DNA of 64,000 nucleotides from Halalkalibacter wakoensis JCM 9140 (lineage in GTDB: Bacteria; Bacillota; Bacilli; Bacillales; Bacillaceae_D), in the NCBI RefSeq assembly GCF_000513095.1, contig NZ_BAUT01000007.1:1-64000 (forward strand), in the 5' to 3' direction. Position 1 is the first letter of the stretch; each line of letters starts with the position of its first letter. Under the pieces are notes generated by a model. It did no database searches, had not been told where the DNA came from, and saw only the letters and a list, made by a program, of their open reading frames with translations. Positions 53,696 through 62,952 of the stretch are shown piece by piece. The position numbers and the translations under genes were made by a program.

Positions 53696-53798
53696 CATCT
53701 TCTCATGTTACAAAAAAGTTCCTTTGCATTTATGTGAATAAGTTTATGGAATAAGTGAATTCACACCCCATAATATGTGAAAAAAGGGGTGTGAGAAA

Positions 53799-55067
53799 AT
53801 GTCTATTCATATCGTTCAAACTGGTGACACATTATGGCGAATTTCACAACAATACAATGTGCCCATTCAATCAATAATGAACAGCAATGGATTAGAATCT
53901 CCCATATTAGTTCCAGGACTATCTCTTTATATCCCAACGAATACACAAACAGTTCGACTATATGAAATACGTCCTGGAGATACACTTTGGTCTCTGTCTA
54001 GACGTTATCAAACGAGTGTAGAAGCCATTATAGCGGCTAACCCATTGATGAATGTATATAATCTTCCAATTGGTCAGAGAGTGTTCATTCCAACACCAAT
54101 AAAAATGAACATGAATACGTTAGGCTTTTTTGTTCCTTATTCCATTTCTTATTTTCATTCTGTCATTGAACTGTTTGCTGATCAGTTGACGTATTTAGCG
54201 GTTGTCTCTTATTCTTTTACAGAGGAAGGGTGGGCTTATGTCGATCTACCTGATGAAGGAATTCCTAATCGAGCTCGTGAACTAAATGTAACACCGCTCT
54301 TAATGATTCGAAATATTACGGCGGGTGGTCTGTTTAGTGCGGAATTAGCGGGGGTAGTATTAGAGAGTCCGGCTTATCGAGCAAATCTTATTCGAAGTTT
54401 AATGAATTTTGTTCAACAAAAAGGTTATGGAGGCATTAGCATAGATTTTGAATTCATCCCTCCGCAAAGACGGAATGATTTTGTTACATTCTTACAAGAG
54501 TTAAAAAGAGCTCTAGGCCCGCTTATTCTTCATGTGAATGTACATGCGAAAACGGTAGATATCCCGACCAATCGAATTATTGGGGGCTATGATTACAGAG
54601 GGATTGGAAATGCCTCTGATATTGTTGCGGTCATGACGATGGATTATGGTTATCCAGGTGGTCCGCCTGATCCAGTCAGCCCTATATGGTGGGTGGAAGA
54701 GGTTATACGGTATTCATTAACAGAAATTGAACGGTCTAAATTGCAAGTGGCTTTCCCTATGTACGGGTATGATTGGATTCTAGGTACAAATATGACAAGA
54801 GGTTGGTCGTTACAAGCTGCACAAAACCTAGCTATTTCCTCCGGTGCAAACGTTAATTTTGATAATAGAGCGATGTCACCCAACTTTTTGTATTGGATTG
54901 GGACAGAGGGGCACATTGTCTGGTTTGAGGATATTCGTAGCTATGATGCGAAATATAAACTAGTAGACTTTTATGGTTTGGCTGGAGTGACCTATTGGGA
55001 AACACGTTTGCCATTTCTGCAAAATTGGTCTTACATGGAACAACATATTAATGTTTTAAAAACATAA
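53799..55067 (+). CDS. LysM-GH18 spore germination hydrolase (SleL/YaaH-like)
   Basis: A 422-residue cortex-lytic N-acetylglucosaminidase type protein. Two LysM modules at residues ~3-46 (HIVQTGDTLWRISQQYNVP) and ~52-97 (YEIRPGDTLWSLSRRYQTS) bind peptidoglycan. A GH18 barrel follows, with GGISIDFEFIPP carrying the DxE catalytic pair (normally DxxDxDxE; the first Asp is replaced), MTMDYGYPGG, and WYETR-type ending GVTYWETRLP. No signal peptide, as in YaaH/SleL, which are placed on the spore from the mother cell. It fragments the cortex during germination. Confidence 0.9.
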   Translation: MSIHIVQTGDTLWRISQQYNVPIQSIMNSNGLESPILVPGLSLYIPTNTQTVRLYEIRPGDTLWSLSRRYQTSVEAIIAANPLMNVYNLPIGQRVFIPTPIKMNMNTLGFFVPYSISYFHSVIELFADQLTYLAVVSYSFTEEGWAYVDLPDEGIPNRARELNVTPLLMIRNITAGGLFSAELAGVVLESPAYRANLIRSLMNFVQQKGYGGISIDFEFIPPQRRNDFVTFLQELKRALGPLILHVNVHAKTVDIPTNRIIGGYDYRGIGNASDIVAVMTMDYGYPGGPPDPVSPIWWVEEVIRYSLTEIERSKLQVAFPMYGYDWILGTNMTRGWSLQAAQNLAISSGANVNFDNRAMSPNFLYWIGTEGHIVWFEDIRSYDAKYKLVDFYGLAGVTYWETRLPFLQNWSYMEQHINVLKT

Positions 55068-55068
55068 C

Positions 55069-55100
55069 GAGGCAATGCTCTCTTTTAAGAGCATTGCCTC
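55069..55100. terminator. Hairpin between convergent genes
   Basis: GAGGCAATGCTCT (55069-55081) pairs perfectly with AGAGCATTGCCTC (55088-55100). The T-tract is weak on both sides, so it may act as a weak bidirectional terminator. Confidence 0.6.
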
Positions 55101-55106
55101 TATGTC

Positions 55107-56417
55107 TTATGCTGCATTTTTGCTAATGTCGTCGCAACGAACTTCAGCATTTTTTCTTTGGTAGTAATACCAATTTAATACGATAGAAATCGCGTAAAAG
55201 GCGATGAAGAAGTACAATGCAGATACGGGTGTACCAGTTGTAGAAACAGACCAGCCAAATAATTGCGGGATAAAAAAGGATCCATAGGCCGCAAAGGCTG
55301 CAGTAAAACCTAATACAGGTGCTGCTTCTTTAACTGGAAAAATGATCGGAATCATTTGGAATGTTGATCCAGATCCCATTCCAGCTGCAATAAATAGTAA
55401 TAAGAATGAAACTAGGAATCCAACAAAGTGTTGTTGACCGATAAAGTAAATAACGGACAGCGCACCTACTGTCATAGCTATAAGAACATACGTTGTTACT
55501 TTTGCGCCACCCCATTTATCAGATAGCCAACCACCAACAGGTCTAAAGACCGCTGCTAAAAAGGCGCCTAGAAAAGCTAATGCAACATAGTCAGGAAATT
55601 GTGAACGTAGTAACAACGGAAATGCTGCTCCGTAACCTATAAATGAACCAAAGGTTGCTACATATAAAATCGTCATAATCCAAGTGTGTTTGCGTTTAAC
55701 AATAACGAATTGATCTTTAACTGATTGCTGTGCAGTAGGTAGATTATCCATTCCAAAATAAGCTATAATTGTTAAAGCAATAATCGGAATGACCCAAATG
55801 AACGCAGCATTTTGAAGCCAAATTTCTTGCCCATTTGGTAACAGTTGGCCTTCACCGCCAATTGCAGCAAATGTTCCAACAGCAATTATAAGCGGTGTTA
55901 CAAACTGAACAACAGAAACCCCCATATTTCCTAATCCACCGTTGATACCAAGTGCAGTTCCTTTTTCTTTTTTCGGAAAGAAGAAACTCATATTAGCTGA
56001 TGCAGAAGAAAAGTTTCCTCCACCAAGACCACATAAAGCAGCTAATGTTAACATGACCCAATAAGGAGTGTCTGGATTTTGAACAGCAAATCCAATACCT
56101 AAAGTAGGGATAATCAATATCCCAGTAGAAAACACAACCCAGTTTCTACCTCCGAATTTCCCGACAGCAAACGTATAGACAAATCGTAGTGTTGCACCGA
56201 CGAGACCAGGGACTGCTGCTAATGTAAATAACTGCTCATTTGTAAAAGCAAATCCAATATCATTCAACCTTACTGCAACGACCGACCAAATTTGCCAAAC
56301 GATAAATGCAAGCATAAGTGTAGGTACTGATATCCATAAATTCCTTTTTGCGTGTCTTTTTCCTTCCTTTTCCCAGAATTCTTCATTTTCTGGATTCCAT
56401 TCTTTAATTCTTCCCAT
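55107..56417 (-). CDS. narK: Nitrate/nitrite transporter NarK (MFS)
   Basis: A 436-residue, 12-helix major facilitator. Start 56417 follows TTGGGGGAAATC. The nitrate/nitrite-porter signatures are present: GLGGGNFSSASANMSFFFPKKEKGTALGINGGLGNMGVSVVQF (the NNP motif with conserved Gly) and GMGSGSTFQMIPIIFP (second NNP motif). VGATLRFVYTFAVGKFGGRNW contains the conserved substrate Arg. It imports nitrate and/or exports nitrite. It is divergent from nasD and has its own FNR-type box and TATGAT -10. Confidence 0.93.
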   Translation of the reverse strand: MGRIKEWNPENEEFWEKEGKRHAKRNLWISVPTLMLAFIVWQIWSVVAVRLNDIGFAFTNEQLFTLAAVPGLVGATLRFVYTFAVGKFGGRNWVVFSTGILIIPTLGIGFAVQNPDTPYWVMLTLAALCGLGGGNFSSASANMSFFFPKKEKGTALGINGGLGNMGVSVVQFVTPLIIAVGTFAAIGGEGQLLPNGQEIWLQNAAFIWVIPIIALTIIAYFGMDNLPTAQQSVKDQFVIVKRKHTWIMTILYVATFGSFIGYGAAFPLLLRSQFPDYVALAFLGAFLAAVFRPVGGWLSDKWGGAKVTTYVLIAMTVGALSVIYFIGQQHFVGFLVSFLLLFIAAGMGSGSTFQMIPIIFPVKEAAPVLGFTAAFAAYGSFFIPQLFGWSVSTTGTPVSALYFFIAFYAISIVLNWYYYQRKNAEVRCDDISKNAA

Positions 56418-56478
56418 GTTGATTTCCCCCAATAGCGGATTAATGTATTTCAAATACTTCTTTAATATTCACATCCAA

Positions 56479-56521
56479 ATCATACAAACTTATTACTGAA
56501 ATGAAAGTGATGAATGTCACA
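56479..56521 (-). promoter_or_regulatory. FNR-type box and -10 of narK
   Basis: AGTGA-TGAATG-TCACA at 56506-56521 differs by one base from the Bacillus FNR box TGTGA-N6-TCACA. Read on the minus strand a TATGAT lies at 56484-56479, the spacing expected for an activator centred near -41.5. Confidence 0.65.
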
Positions 56522-56651
56522 TAATAGAAAGAATCATTAGAGTGGGACAGAATTTCTTAAGCTATATTATTAGGAAAGAAATCAGTAATTTCAGGGCGGA
56601 AAATTTTTAAAGAGATGATGAGTTCGTTTTAGTAAGCTTGTTTTGCCTTGT

Positions 56652-56670
56652 TTTTGTGAAGAATTGAACA
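56652..56670 (+). repeat. 19-bp direct repeat, copy 1 (Rex/ResD-like)
   Basis: TTTTGTGAAGAATTGAACA, matching copy 2 at 56742-56760 except for one base. TTTGTGAA resembles the ResD site, and TTGTGAA-N4 with a degenerate right half resembles a Rex site. Confidence 0.6.
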
Positions 56671-56682
56671 TTTTTTGAGTAG

Positions 56683-56725
56683 TGTGACCTTTCTCACATA
56701 AATTACGGGTTCAGTGTCCTAGAAT
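56683..56725 (+). promoter_or_regulatory. FNR box and -10 of nasD
   Basis: TGTGA-CCTTTC-TCACA at 56683-56698 is a perfect FNR box. TAGAAT at 56720-56725 is the -10, which puts the box centre at about -41.5 from the start, the class II activator position. Confidence 0.82.
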
Positions 56726-56741
56726 AAGAGTTAGAAATCGA

Positions 56742-56760
56742 TTTTGTGAAGAGTTGAACA
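56742..56760 (+). repeat. 19-bp direct repeat, copy 2 (Rex/ResD-like)
   Basis: TTTTGTGAAGAGTTGAACA in the nasD leader, 90 bases after copy 1. With the next base it reads TTGTGAA-GAGT-TGAACAA, two mismatches from a Rex box TTGTGAA-N4-TTCACAA. Confidence 0.6.
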
Positions 56761-56776
56761 AACTGGAGGGGTCGGC

Positions 56777-59188
56777 ATGAAGAAAAAGCAATTAGTCATG
56801 ATAGGGAATGGAATGGCAGGTGTTCGTGTCATTGAGGAGATTTTGAAAATGGACCGTGAACAATATAAGATTACGATATTCGGAAATGAACCTCACCCGA
56901 ACTACAACCGCATTCAACTATCAAATGTCTTACAGGGGAATACAACTTTTGAAGAAACAATTATAAATGATTTGCAATGGTATGAGTCAAATGAAATTCA
57001 ATTATTCACAGGTGAAGAAGTCACTCAAATCAATACGGATGAGCAATATGTGATTTCGGATATAGGTCGACAGGTATCATATGATGAACTCATTTTAGCG
57101 ACAGGTTCACTACCATTTATTTTACCTATTCCTGGGGCTGACAAAAAAGGAGTGATTGGTTTTCGCGATATAAAAGATTGCGTGGAAATGATCCAAACTT
57201 CTAAGAAGTATAAAAAAGCCGCTGTAATAGGAGGAGGATTACTAGGGCTTGAAGCAGCTAAAGGACTCATTCATCTTGGTATGAAAGTAGACGTTGTCCA
57301 TTTGATGGAACACTTAATGGAGCGCCAACTCGATGCAGTGGCATCGAACATGTTGAAGGCTGAATTAGAAACACAGGGCATGAACTTTTTAATGGAAAAG
57401 GCGACAGTGGAATTAATAGGAACAGATCGAGTGGAAGGAATTCGTTTTAAAGACGGGACTGAAGCAAAAGCGGATTTAATTGTCATGGCTGCAGGAATTA
57501 AGCCTAATGTGAAATTAGCAAGTGAGAGTGGCATTTATGTTAACCGCGGTATCGTTGTGAACGACTTTATGGAGACGAACGTTCCTCATGTTTATGCTGT
57601 TGGTGAATGTGCGGAACATCGAGAAGTTGTTTATGGTTTAGTGGCTCCATTGTATGAACAAGGAAAAGTCTTAGCTAAAACGCTTTGTGGCCAAAAAGAA
57701 AATGGCTATAAAGGGTCAATTACAGGGACACAATTAAAAGTTTCGGACATTGATTTATTTTCAGCTGGTGAAATATACGATGATCCAACATCTAAATCGA
57801 TTGTGGTACACAATGAATATGAAGGGATCTATAAAAAAGTATTAATCCGAAATGACCGAATCGTAGGAATTGTGTTATATGGTGATACGAAAGATAGCAA
57901 CCGTTTGTATAGAATGTTAACTGAAAAGCAAGATGTGTCTGAATCTACCACCATTTCATTCCTTCAATCAGGAGAAGCTGTAGAGAGCAATGACATTGCT
58001 AGCATGCCAAATGATGAAGTCGTTTGTGGGTGTAATGGGATTAGCAAAGAAACGATCGTACAGGCGATAAAAGAGGAAGGAGTAAGTACAGTTGAGCAGG
58101 TTGGTGGTTGTACAAATGCAGGACGTTCATGCGGTCGATGTAAGCCTGTTATTCAAGAGATCATTGCATATACACTTGGAGATGAGTTTACACATGCTGC
58201 AGAGAAGAAGACGGTTTGTGGGTGTACGAGTTTAAGTCGTGATGAAGTTGTTGCAGAAATTCAAGTTAAAGGGTTAACAACCATTAAAGAAGTCATGAAC
58301 GTACTTGAATGGAAAACAGATGAAGGTTGCTCTAAGTGCCGTCCAGCTCTTAATTATTTTTTAGGCATGGTGCACCCAGCTTATGTAGATGATCGGGATT
58401 CTCGTCTAGTTAATGAGAAAATGCATGCAAATATCCAAAAAGACGGTACTTATTCAGTTATTCCTAGGATGTATGGTGGTGTCACAACAGCTAAGGATTT
58501 ACGGAAGCTTGCAGATGTTGCTGAAAAATACGATGTTCAACTATTAAAAATTACAGGGGGACAGCGTATTGGCTTATACGGCTTAGAAAAAGATCAATTA
58601 CCAGCTGTATGGGAAGAATTAGGAATGCCTTCTGGCTATGCATATGGTAAAACATTGCGCACGGTTAAGACATGTGTTGGGGCTCAGTTCTGTCGGTTTG
58701 GAACTCAAGATTCAATGAGTTTAGGTATAGAACTAGAGAAACGGTTTGAACGTCTTGATACCCCACATAAAGTGAAAATGGGTGTGTCTGCTTGTCCGAG
58801 AAATTGTGCCGAAGCTGGCATCAAAGATGTGGGAATTGTCGGTCTTGATGGTGGCTGGGAAATATATGTCGCAGGAAATGGTGGTACCGATTTACGTGCC
58901 GGTGATCTTCTTTGCAAAGTGAAAACGGAAGAAGAAATCTATGAAATAACGGGCGCGTTTTTACAATATTACCGTGAAGCAGCTCTTTATTTAGAGCGTA
59001 CGTCTACTTGGATAGAACGGGTAGGCCTTGATCATGTGAAAGACGTTTTAGCCAATGAAAAAAAGAGAAAAGAGCTAAATGAGAGATTAAACGCCACTCT
59101 TGCTCGTTATGAAGAGCCTTGGGCAAGAGCAATAGAAGAACCAGCTATTCGTGAGGCGTATTATAGAAAACGAGAATTAGTGAAATAA
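56777..59188 (+). CDS. nasD: Nitrite reductase [NAD(P)H] large subunit
   Basis: An 803-residue assimilatory-type siroheme nitrite reductase (NasD/NirB). N-terminal FAD domain (GNGMAGVRVIEEIL, NYNRIQLSNVL) and NAD domain (AVIGGGLLGLEAAKGL). Then two BFD-like [2Fe-2S] motifs (VVCGCNGISKETIV with CTNAGRSCGRC; VCGCTSLSRDEVV with CSKCRP). The sulfite/nitrite reductase part has the [4Fe-4S]-siroheme ligands in TCVGAQFCRFG and SACPRNCAEAGIKD. It reduces nitrite to ammonium with six electrons. GGAGGGG is the ribosome site; nasE follows. A perfect FNR box upstream suggests anaerobic, respiratory-type use. Confidence 0.96.
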   Translation: MKKKQLVMIGNGMAGVRVIEEILKMDREQYKITIFGNEPHPNYNRIQLSNVLQGNTTFEETIINDLQWYESNEIQLFTGEEVTQINTDEQYVISDIGRQVSYDELILATGSLPFILPIPGADKKGVIGFRDIKDCVEMIQTSKKYKKAAVIGGGLLGLEAAKGLIHLGMKVDVVHLMEHLMERQLDAVASNMLKAELETQGMNFLMEKATVELIGTDRVEGIRFKDGTEAKADLIVMAAGIKPNVKLASESGIYVNRGIVVNDFMETNVPHVYAVGECAEHREVVYGLVAPLYEQGKVLAKTLCGQKENGYKGSITGTQLKVSDIDLFSAGEIYDDPTSKSIVVHNEYEGIYKKVLIRNDRIVGIVLYGDTKDSNRLYRMLTEKQDVSESTTISFLQSGEAVESNDIASMPNDEVVCGCNGISKETIVQAIKEEGVSTVEQVGGCTNAGRSCGRCKPVIQEIIAYTLGDEFTHAAEKKTVCGCTSLSRDEVVAEIQVKGLTTIKEVMNVLEWKTDEGCSKCRPALNYFLGMVHPAYVDDRDSRLVNEKMHANIQKDGTYSVIPRMYGGVTTAKDLRKLADVAEKYDVQLLKITGGQRIGLYGLEKDQLPAVWEELGMPSGYAYGKTLRTVKTCVGAQFCRFGTQDSMSLGIELEKRFERLDTPHKVKMGVSACPRNCAEAGIKDVGIVGLDGGWEIYVAGNGGTDLRAGDLLCKVKTEEEIYEITGAFLQYYREAALYLERTSTWIERVGLDHVKDVLANEKKRKELNERLNATLARYEEPWARAIEEPAIREAYYRKRELVK

Positions 59189-59204
59189 GAAAGGGGAAAT
59201 GATG

Positions 59205-59525
59205 ATGATTTCTAATGGTGTTCGTGTGAACCTTTGTACGTATGATCAGTTGCCAGTGAAGATTGGGCAAGTTTTTGTTGTAGATCATGAAGAGATCGCA
59301 GTCTTTCGTTTAACAAATGGAGATATACGGGCAATCGAGAACAAAAGTCCACACCCAAAAGGAGGAAGATTAGCAGATGGACTTGTTAGTGGAGACTTTG
59401 TTTATTGCCCAATCCATGATTGGATTATTTCACTAGTAGATGGGAAAGTTCAAGCGCCTGATAGAGGACATGTGAAGACATATCAAGTTGAAGTGAATGG
59501 AGATCAAGTATTTCTAGTTGTGTAA
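59205..59525 (+). CDS. nasE: Nitrite reductase small subunit (NasE/NirD, Rieske-fold)
   Basis: A ~106-residue Rieske-fold subunit. Three successive ATGs occur at 59199-59205; AAGGGG fits the last best. The fold is clear (VFVVDHEEIAVFRLTNGDIRAIENKSPHPKGGRLADGLVSGDFVYCPIHDW), but the first cluster motif reads SPH rather than CPH, while CPIH is kept. With three of four ligands a [2Fe-2S] cluster is unlikely, as in NirD proteins that work without one. It stabilises the large subunit. Follows nasD by ~16 bases. Confidence 0.9.
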   Translation: MISNGVRVNLCTYDQLPVKIGQVFVVDHEEIAVFRLTNGDIRAIENKSPHPKGGRLADGLVSGDFVYCPIHDWIISLVDGKVQAPDRGHVKTYQVEVNGDQVFLVV

Positions 59526-59560
59526 GGTTCAACAATTTGTCACTTAATTCATTCAACCAT

Positions 59561-59603
59561 TGTGATTTTTATCACATTGTAAAAAGAGGAAATCTACTAA
59601 ACT
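59561..59603 (+). promoter_or_regulatory. FNR box and -10 of pflB
   Basis: TGTGA-TTTTTA-TCACA at 59561-59576, a perfect FNR box, with TAAACT at 59598-59603 at the distance expected for a -41.5 activator site. Confidence 0.8.
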
Positions 59604-59640
59604 TATATATGTAAGGTAATAAAAGATACGTTTTACTTTT

Positions 59641-59687
59641 GGTTAGGTGCACGGAGATAGAAAAGGTTGTTCATCATGCACCTGACC
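59641..59687 (+). promoter_or_regulatory. Leader hairpin of pflB
   Basis: GGTTAGGTGCA (59641-59651) pairs with TGCACCTGACC (59677-59687) through 11 pairs including one G-U. It lies in the pflB 5' leader, has no U-tract, and is directly followed by the Rex-like site. Confidence 0.5.
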
Positions 59688-59705
59688 TTGTGAAAAAATT
59701 CACAT
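59688..59705 (+). promoter_or_regulatory. Rex-type operator before pflB
   Basis: TTGTGAA-AAAA-TTCACAT matches the Rex box TTGTGAA-N4-TTCACAA at 13 of 14 defined positions. Rex is the NADH/NAD-sensing repressor of fermentation genes; the site is ~50 bases before the start codon, downstream of the FNR promoter. Confidence 0.72.
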
Positions 59706-59757
59706 TTTGAGAGTGTGTGTTTTCTCTCTTGAAATGATGAGAGCGAGGGTGACTTAG

Positions 59758-61983
59758 ATGAATTATTGGAGAATGTTTAAACAAGGAAAATGGAAAACAG
59801 ATGTTGATGTAAGAGATTTTATTCAACGAAACTATGTTTTATATGAAGGAAATGACGATTTCTTATCTGGTGCGACAGAGAATTCACGCCAGCTATGGGA
59901 TCAAATAATGGACTTAACAAAGAAAGAACGGGAAAACGGTGGCGTTTTGGATATGGATACATCGCTTGTTTCAACGATCGTTTCCCACGGTCCAGGATAT
60001 TTAAACAAAGATTTGGAACAGATTGTAGGGTTACAAACGGATGTTCCATTCAAACGTTCGATGCAGCCATTTGGAGGCATTCGAATGGCCGCTGATTCGT
60101 TAAAGGCATATGGGTTTGAATTAGATTCTGAAGTCGATGAAATTTTTACAAAATACCGGAAAACACATAACCAAGGCGTTTTTGATGCCTATACTCCTGA
60201 AATGAGAATGGCTCGTAAAGCAGGAATCGTTACGGGGCTTCCAGACGCATATGGACGGGGAAGAATTATAGGTGACTACAGAAGAGTCGCTTTATATGGA
60301 GTAGACTTCTTAATTAAACAAAAACAAGAAGAATTGAATTCAACTGGTTCAATTATGTCAGAAGATGTGATACGTGACCGTGAAGAACTTTCGGAACAAA
60401 TCAAATCGTTGCATGAGCTAAAAGAAATGGCTTTATCTTATGGTTTTGATATTTCACAGCCAGCTTCAACAGCAAAAGAAGCCTTTCAATGGTTATACTT
60501 TGCCTATTTAGCTGCAATTAAAGAACAAAATGGTGCGGCAATGAGTTTAGGGCGTGTCTCGACTTTTCTAGATATTTACATTGAGCGTGACTTACAAGAA
60601 GGAACGTTAACGGAAATAGAAGCGCAAGAACTTGTTGATCATTTTGTTATGAAGTTACGCCTTGTGAAATTTGCGAGAACGCCTGACTACAATGAATTAT
60701 TTAGTGGAGATCCAACGTGGGTAACAGAATCAATCGGTGGTGTAGGAGTAGACGGACGCCCTCTCGTTACGAAAAATTCATTCCGTTTCTTACGTACATT
60801 GGATAACTTGGGGCCAGCACCAGAACCAAACTTAACTGTCTTATGGTCCAATCAGCTTCCAAAAGGATTCAAAGAGTATTGTTCGAATATGTCTATTAAA
60901 ACAAGTTCGATTCAATATGAAAATGATGACATGATGAGAGCTAGCTACGGCGATGATTATGGGATTGCTTGTTGTGTGAGTGCAATGAAAATCGGAAAAC
61001 AAATGCAGTTTTTCGGAGCGCGTGCCAACTTAGCCAAAACGTTATTGTATGCGATTAATGGTGGGATTGACGAGAAGCTAAAAGTACAGGTTGGTCCTGC
61101 ATTAACCCCTATTACAGATGAATATTTAGAGTATGACAAAGTTGCAGCGAATTTCGATAAAGTGATGGATTGGTTAGCTGAACTATACATGAACACGTTA
61201 AACATCATTCACTACATGCATGATAAATATAGTTATGAAAGAATTGAAATGGCGCTACATGATAAAGAAGTCATTCGTACAATGGCTTGTGGAATTGCAG
61301 GGTTATCCGTAACAGCCGATAGTTTAAGTGCCATTAAACATGCAAAAGTAAAAGTAATTCGCGATCAGAAAGGCATTGCTGTTGATTATGAAATTGAAGG
61401 AGATTACCCGAAATACGGCAACAATGATGACCGTGTAGATGACATTGCGGTGTCGCTTGTGAAAACGTTTATGAATAAGTTGAAAAAGCATAAAACGTAT
61501 CGTAATGCAATTCCAACCATGTCTGTTCTAACGATTACAAGTAATGTGGTATACGGCAAAAAGACAGGAAACACGCCAGATGGAAGAAAAGCTGGTGAAC
61601 CATTCGCACCGGGTGCAAATCCATTGCACGGACGCGATCAAAAAGGAGCCCTTGCTTCTCTAACGTCTGTTGCTAAAATTCCTTACGAGTACTCGCTCGA
61701 CGGCGTATCGAACACATTCAGCATTGTGCCAAAAGCATTAGGAAAAGAAGATGAAGATCAAACCGCTAATTTAGTTGGTATTCTAGACGGGTATGCAAAA
61801 CAAGGGGGACATCACTTAAATATTAACGTATTTAACCGTGATACGTTATTAGATGCGATGGAACATCCAGAAGAGTATCCACAATTAACGATTCGTGTAT
61901 CTGGTTACGCAGTTAACTTTATTAAATTAACACGAGATCAGCAAATCGATGTGATTAACCGTACGTTCCACGAGTCACTTTAA
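59758..61983 (+). CDS. pflB: Pyruvate formate-lyase (formate C-acetyltransferase)
   Basis: A 741-residue glycyl-radical enzyme. The adjacent active-site cysteines are in [10 protein letters not shown] (~residues 404-405). The radical glycine loop is [13 protein letters not shown] near the C-terminus. [13 protein letters not shown] and [14 protein letters not shown] are further conserved blocks. It converts pyruvate and CoA to acetyl-CoA and formate under anoxia. GCGAGGGTGAC is the ribosome site. FNR and Rex sites upstream imply induction without oxygen and at high NADH. The activase gene pflA follows. Confidence 0.97.
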   Translation: MNYWRMFKQGKWKTDVDVRDFIQRNYVLYEGNDDFLSGATENSRQLWDQIMDLTKKERENGGVLDMDTSLVSTIVSHGPGYLNKDLEQIVGLQTDVPFKRSMQPFGGIRMAADSLKAYGFELDSEVDEIFTKYRKTHNQGVFDAYTPEMRMARKAGIVTGLPDAYGRGRIIGDYRRVALYGVDFLIKQKQEELNSTGSIMSEDVIRDREELSEQIKSLHELKEMALSYGFDISQPASTAKEAFQWLYFAYLAAIKEQNGAAMSLGRVSTFLDIYIERDLQEGTLTEIEAQELVDHFVMKLRLVKFARTPDYNELFSGDPTWVTESIGGVGVDGRPLVTKNSFRFLRTLDNLGPAPEPNLTVLWSNQLPKGFKEYCSNMSIKTSSIQYENDDMMRASYGDDYGIACCVSAMKIGKQMQFFGARANLAKTLLYAINGGIDEKLKVQVGPALTPITDEYLEYDKVAANFDKVMDWLAELYMNTLNIIHYMHDKYSYERIEMALHDKEVIRTMACGIAGLSVTADSLSAIKHAKVKVIRDQKGIAVDYEIEGDYPKYGNNDDRVDDIAVSLVKTFMNKLKKHKTYRNAIPTMSVLTITSNVVYGKKTGNTPDGRKAGEPFAPGANPLHGRDQKGALASLTSVAKIPYEYSLDGVSNTFSIVPKALGKEDEDQTANLVGILDGYAKQGGHHLNINVFNRDTLLDAMEHPEEYPQLTIRVSGYAVNFIKLTRDQQIDVINRTFHESL

Positions 61984-61989
61984 TTGACA

Positions 61990-62041
61990 GAATGCCCCTA
62001 ACTTAGATGAACAAAATGATAGAAACTATTTGGGGGCATTC
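61990..62041 (+). promoter_or_regulatory. Intercistronic hairpin pflB-pflA
   Basis: GAATGCCCC (61990-61998) pairs with GGGGCATTC (62033-62041) around a 34-base loop, without a U-tract. It may stabilise or process the pflB message rather than terminate. Confidence 0.5.
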
Positions 62042-62078
62042 TCGTCACCTTGGTTTTCTAGGAAAATGAGGGATTAGC

Positions 62079-62807
62079 ATGATTGGAAAAATTCATTCCA
62101 TTGAAACTTGTGGGACCGTTGATGGTCCGGGATTACGCTATATAGTCTTCATGCAAGGCTGTTTGTTACGATGTCAATATTGCCACAATCCAGATACGTG
62201 GAAAATTGGTGAAGGAAAAGACATCTCTGTTGAGGAAATCATAAACGATTTAAAATCGTATCTGCCTTACTTTGAGAGCAGTGGTGGAGGGATTACGGTA
62301 TCTGGAGGAGAGCCTTTGCTACACCTTGATTTTCTTACTGAATTGTTTACTAGATGTAAAGAGTTAGGCATCCATACGACGATTGATTCATCCGGAGGCT
62401 GTTTCCAAGAACACCCCGAATTTTTACGAAAACTAGATAAATTATTAACATTAACGGATCTAGTGTTACTTGATATTAAACAGATCGACTCAGAAAAACA
62501 CCAAGCATTAACAGGTTTACGAAACGATCACATTTTAACATTTGCAAAATATCTTTCTAATAAACAAATTCCAATTTGGGTGCGACATGTCTTAGTACCA
62601 GGTATTTCTGATGATGTTAGTGATTTAAAGAAATTACGATTGTTTATCGATCAGCTAGATAATGTGGATAGAGTCGAAGTGCTTCCTTATCATAAACTAG
62701 GTGTTTATAAATGGAAGGAATTAGGACTGGATTATCCGTTAGAAGGTGTTGAACCGCCATCAGAAGAATCAGTAAAAGAAGCTAAAACACTCTTGAAAAG
62801 TAGATAA
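62079..62807 (+). CDS. pflA: Pyruvate formate-lyase activating enzyme
   Basis: A 242-residue radical SAM activase. The cluster motif is [14 protein letters not shown] (CxxxCxxC), preceded by [33 protein letters not shown] is the SAM-binding GGE motif. It uses AdoMet to make the glycyl radical on PflB. The order pflB-pflA with ~95 bases between them is standard. A strong terminator follows. Confidence 0.96.
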   Translation: MIGKIHSIETCGTVDGPGLRYIVFMQGCLLRCQYCHNPDTWKIGEGKDISVEEIINDLKSYLPYFESSGGGITVSGGEPLLHLDFLTELFTRCKELGIHTTIDSSGGCFQEHPEFLRKLDKLLTLTDLVLLDIKQIDSEKHQALTGLRNDHILTFAKYLSNKQIPIWVRHVLVPGISDDVSDLKKLRLFIDQLDNVDRVEVLPYHKLGVYKWKELGLDYPLEGVEPPSEESVKEAKTLLKSR

Positions 62808-62811
62808 TGCG

Positions 62812-62848
62812 ATACAGCTATTGGAAAACCAATAGCTGTATTTTTTTC
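62812..62848 (+). terminator. Terminator after pflA
   Basis: ATACAGCTATTGG (62812-62824) pairs perfectly with CCAATAGCTGTAT (62829-62841), followed by a long T-run. Confidence 0.92.
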
Positions 62849-62862
62849 TACCTTTACCAAAA

Positions 62863-62903
62863 TGTGATAAAGATCACAGCCACACTTAAAAGATACATAT
62901 AAA
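62863..62903 (+). promoter_or_regulatory. FNR box and -10 of hcp
   Basis: TGTGA-TAAAGA-TCACA at 62863-62878, a perfect FNR box. TACATA/TATAAA at 62894-62903 is the likely -10 region. Confidence 0.78.
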
Positions 62904-62952
62904 ATACATGTTATAGAAACACAAATAAATCGCCAATTTGGAGGGGATGTAG

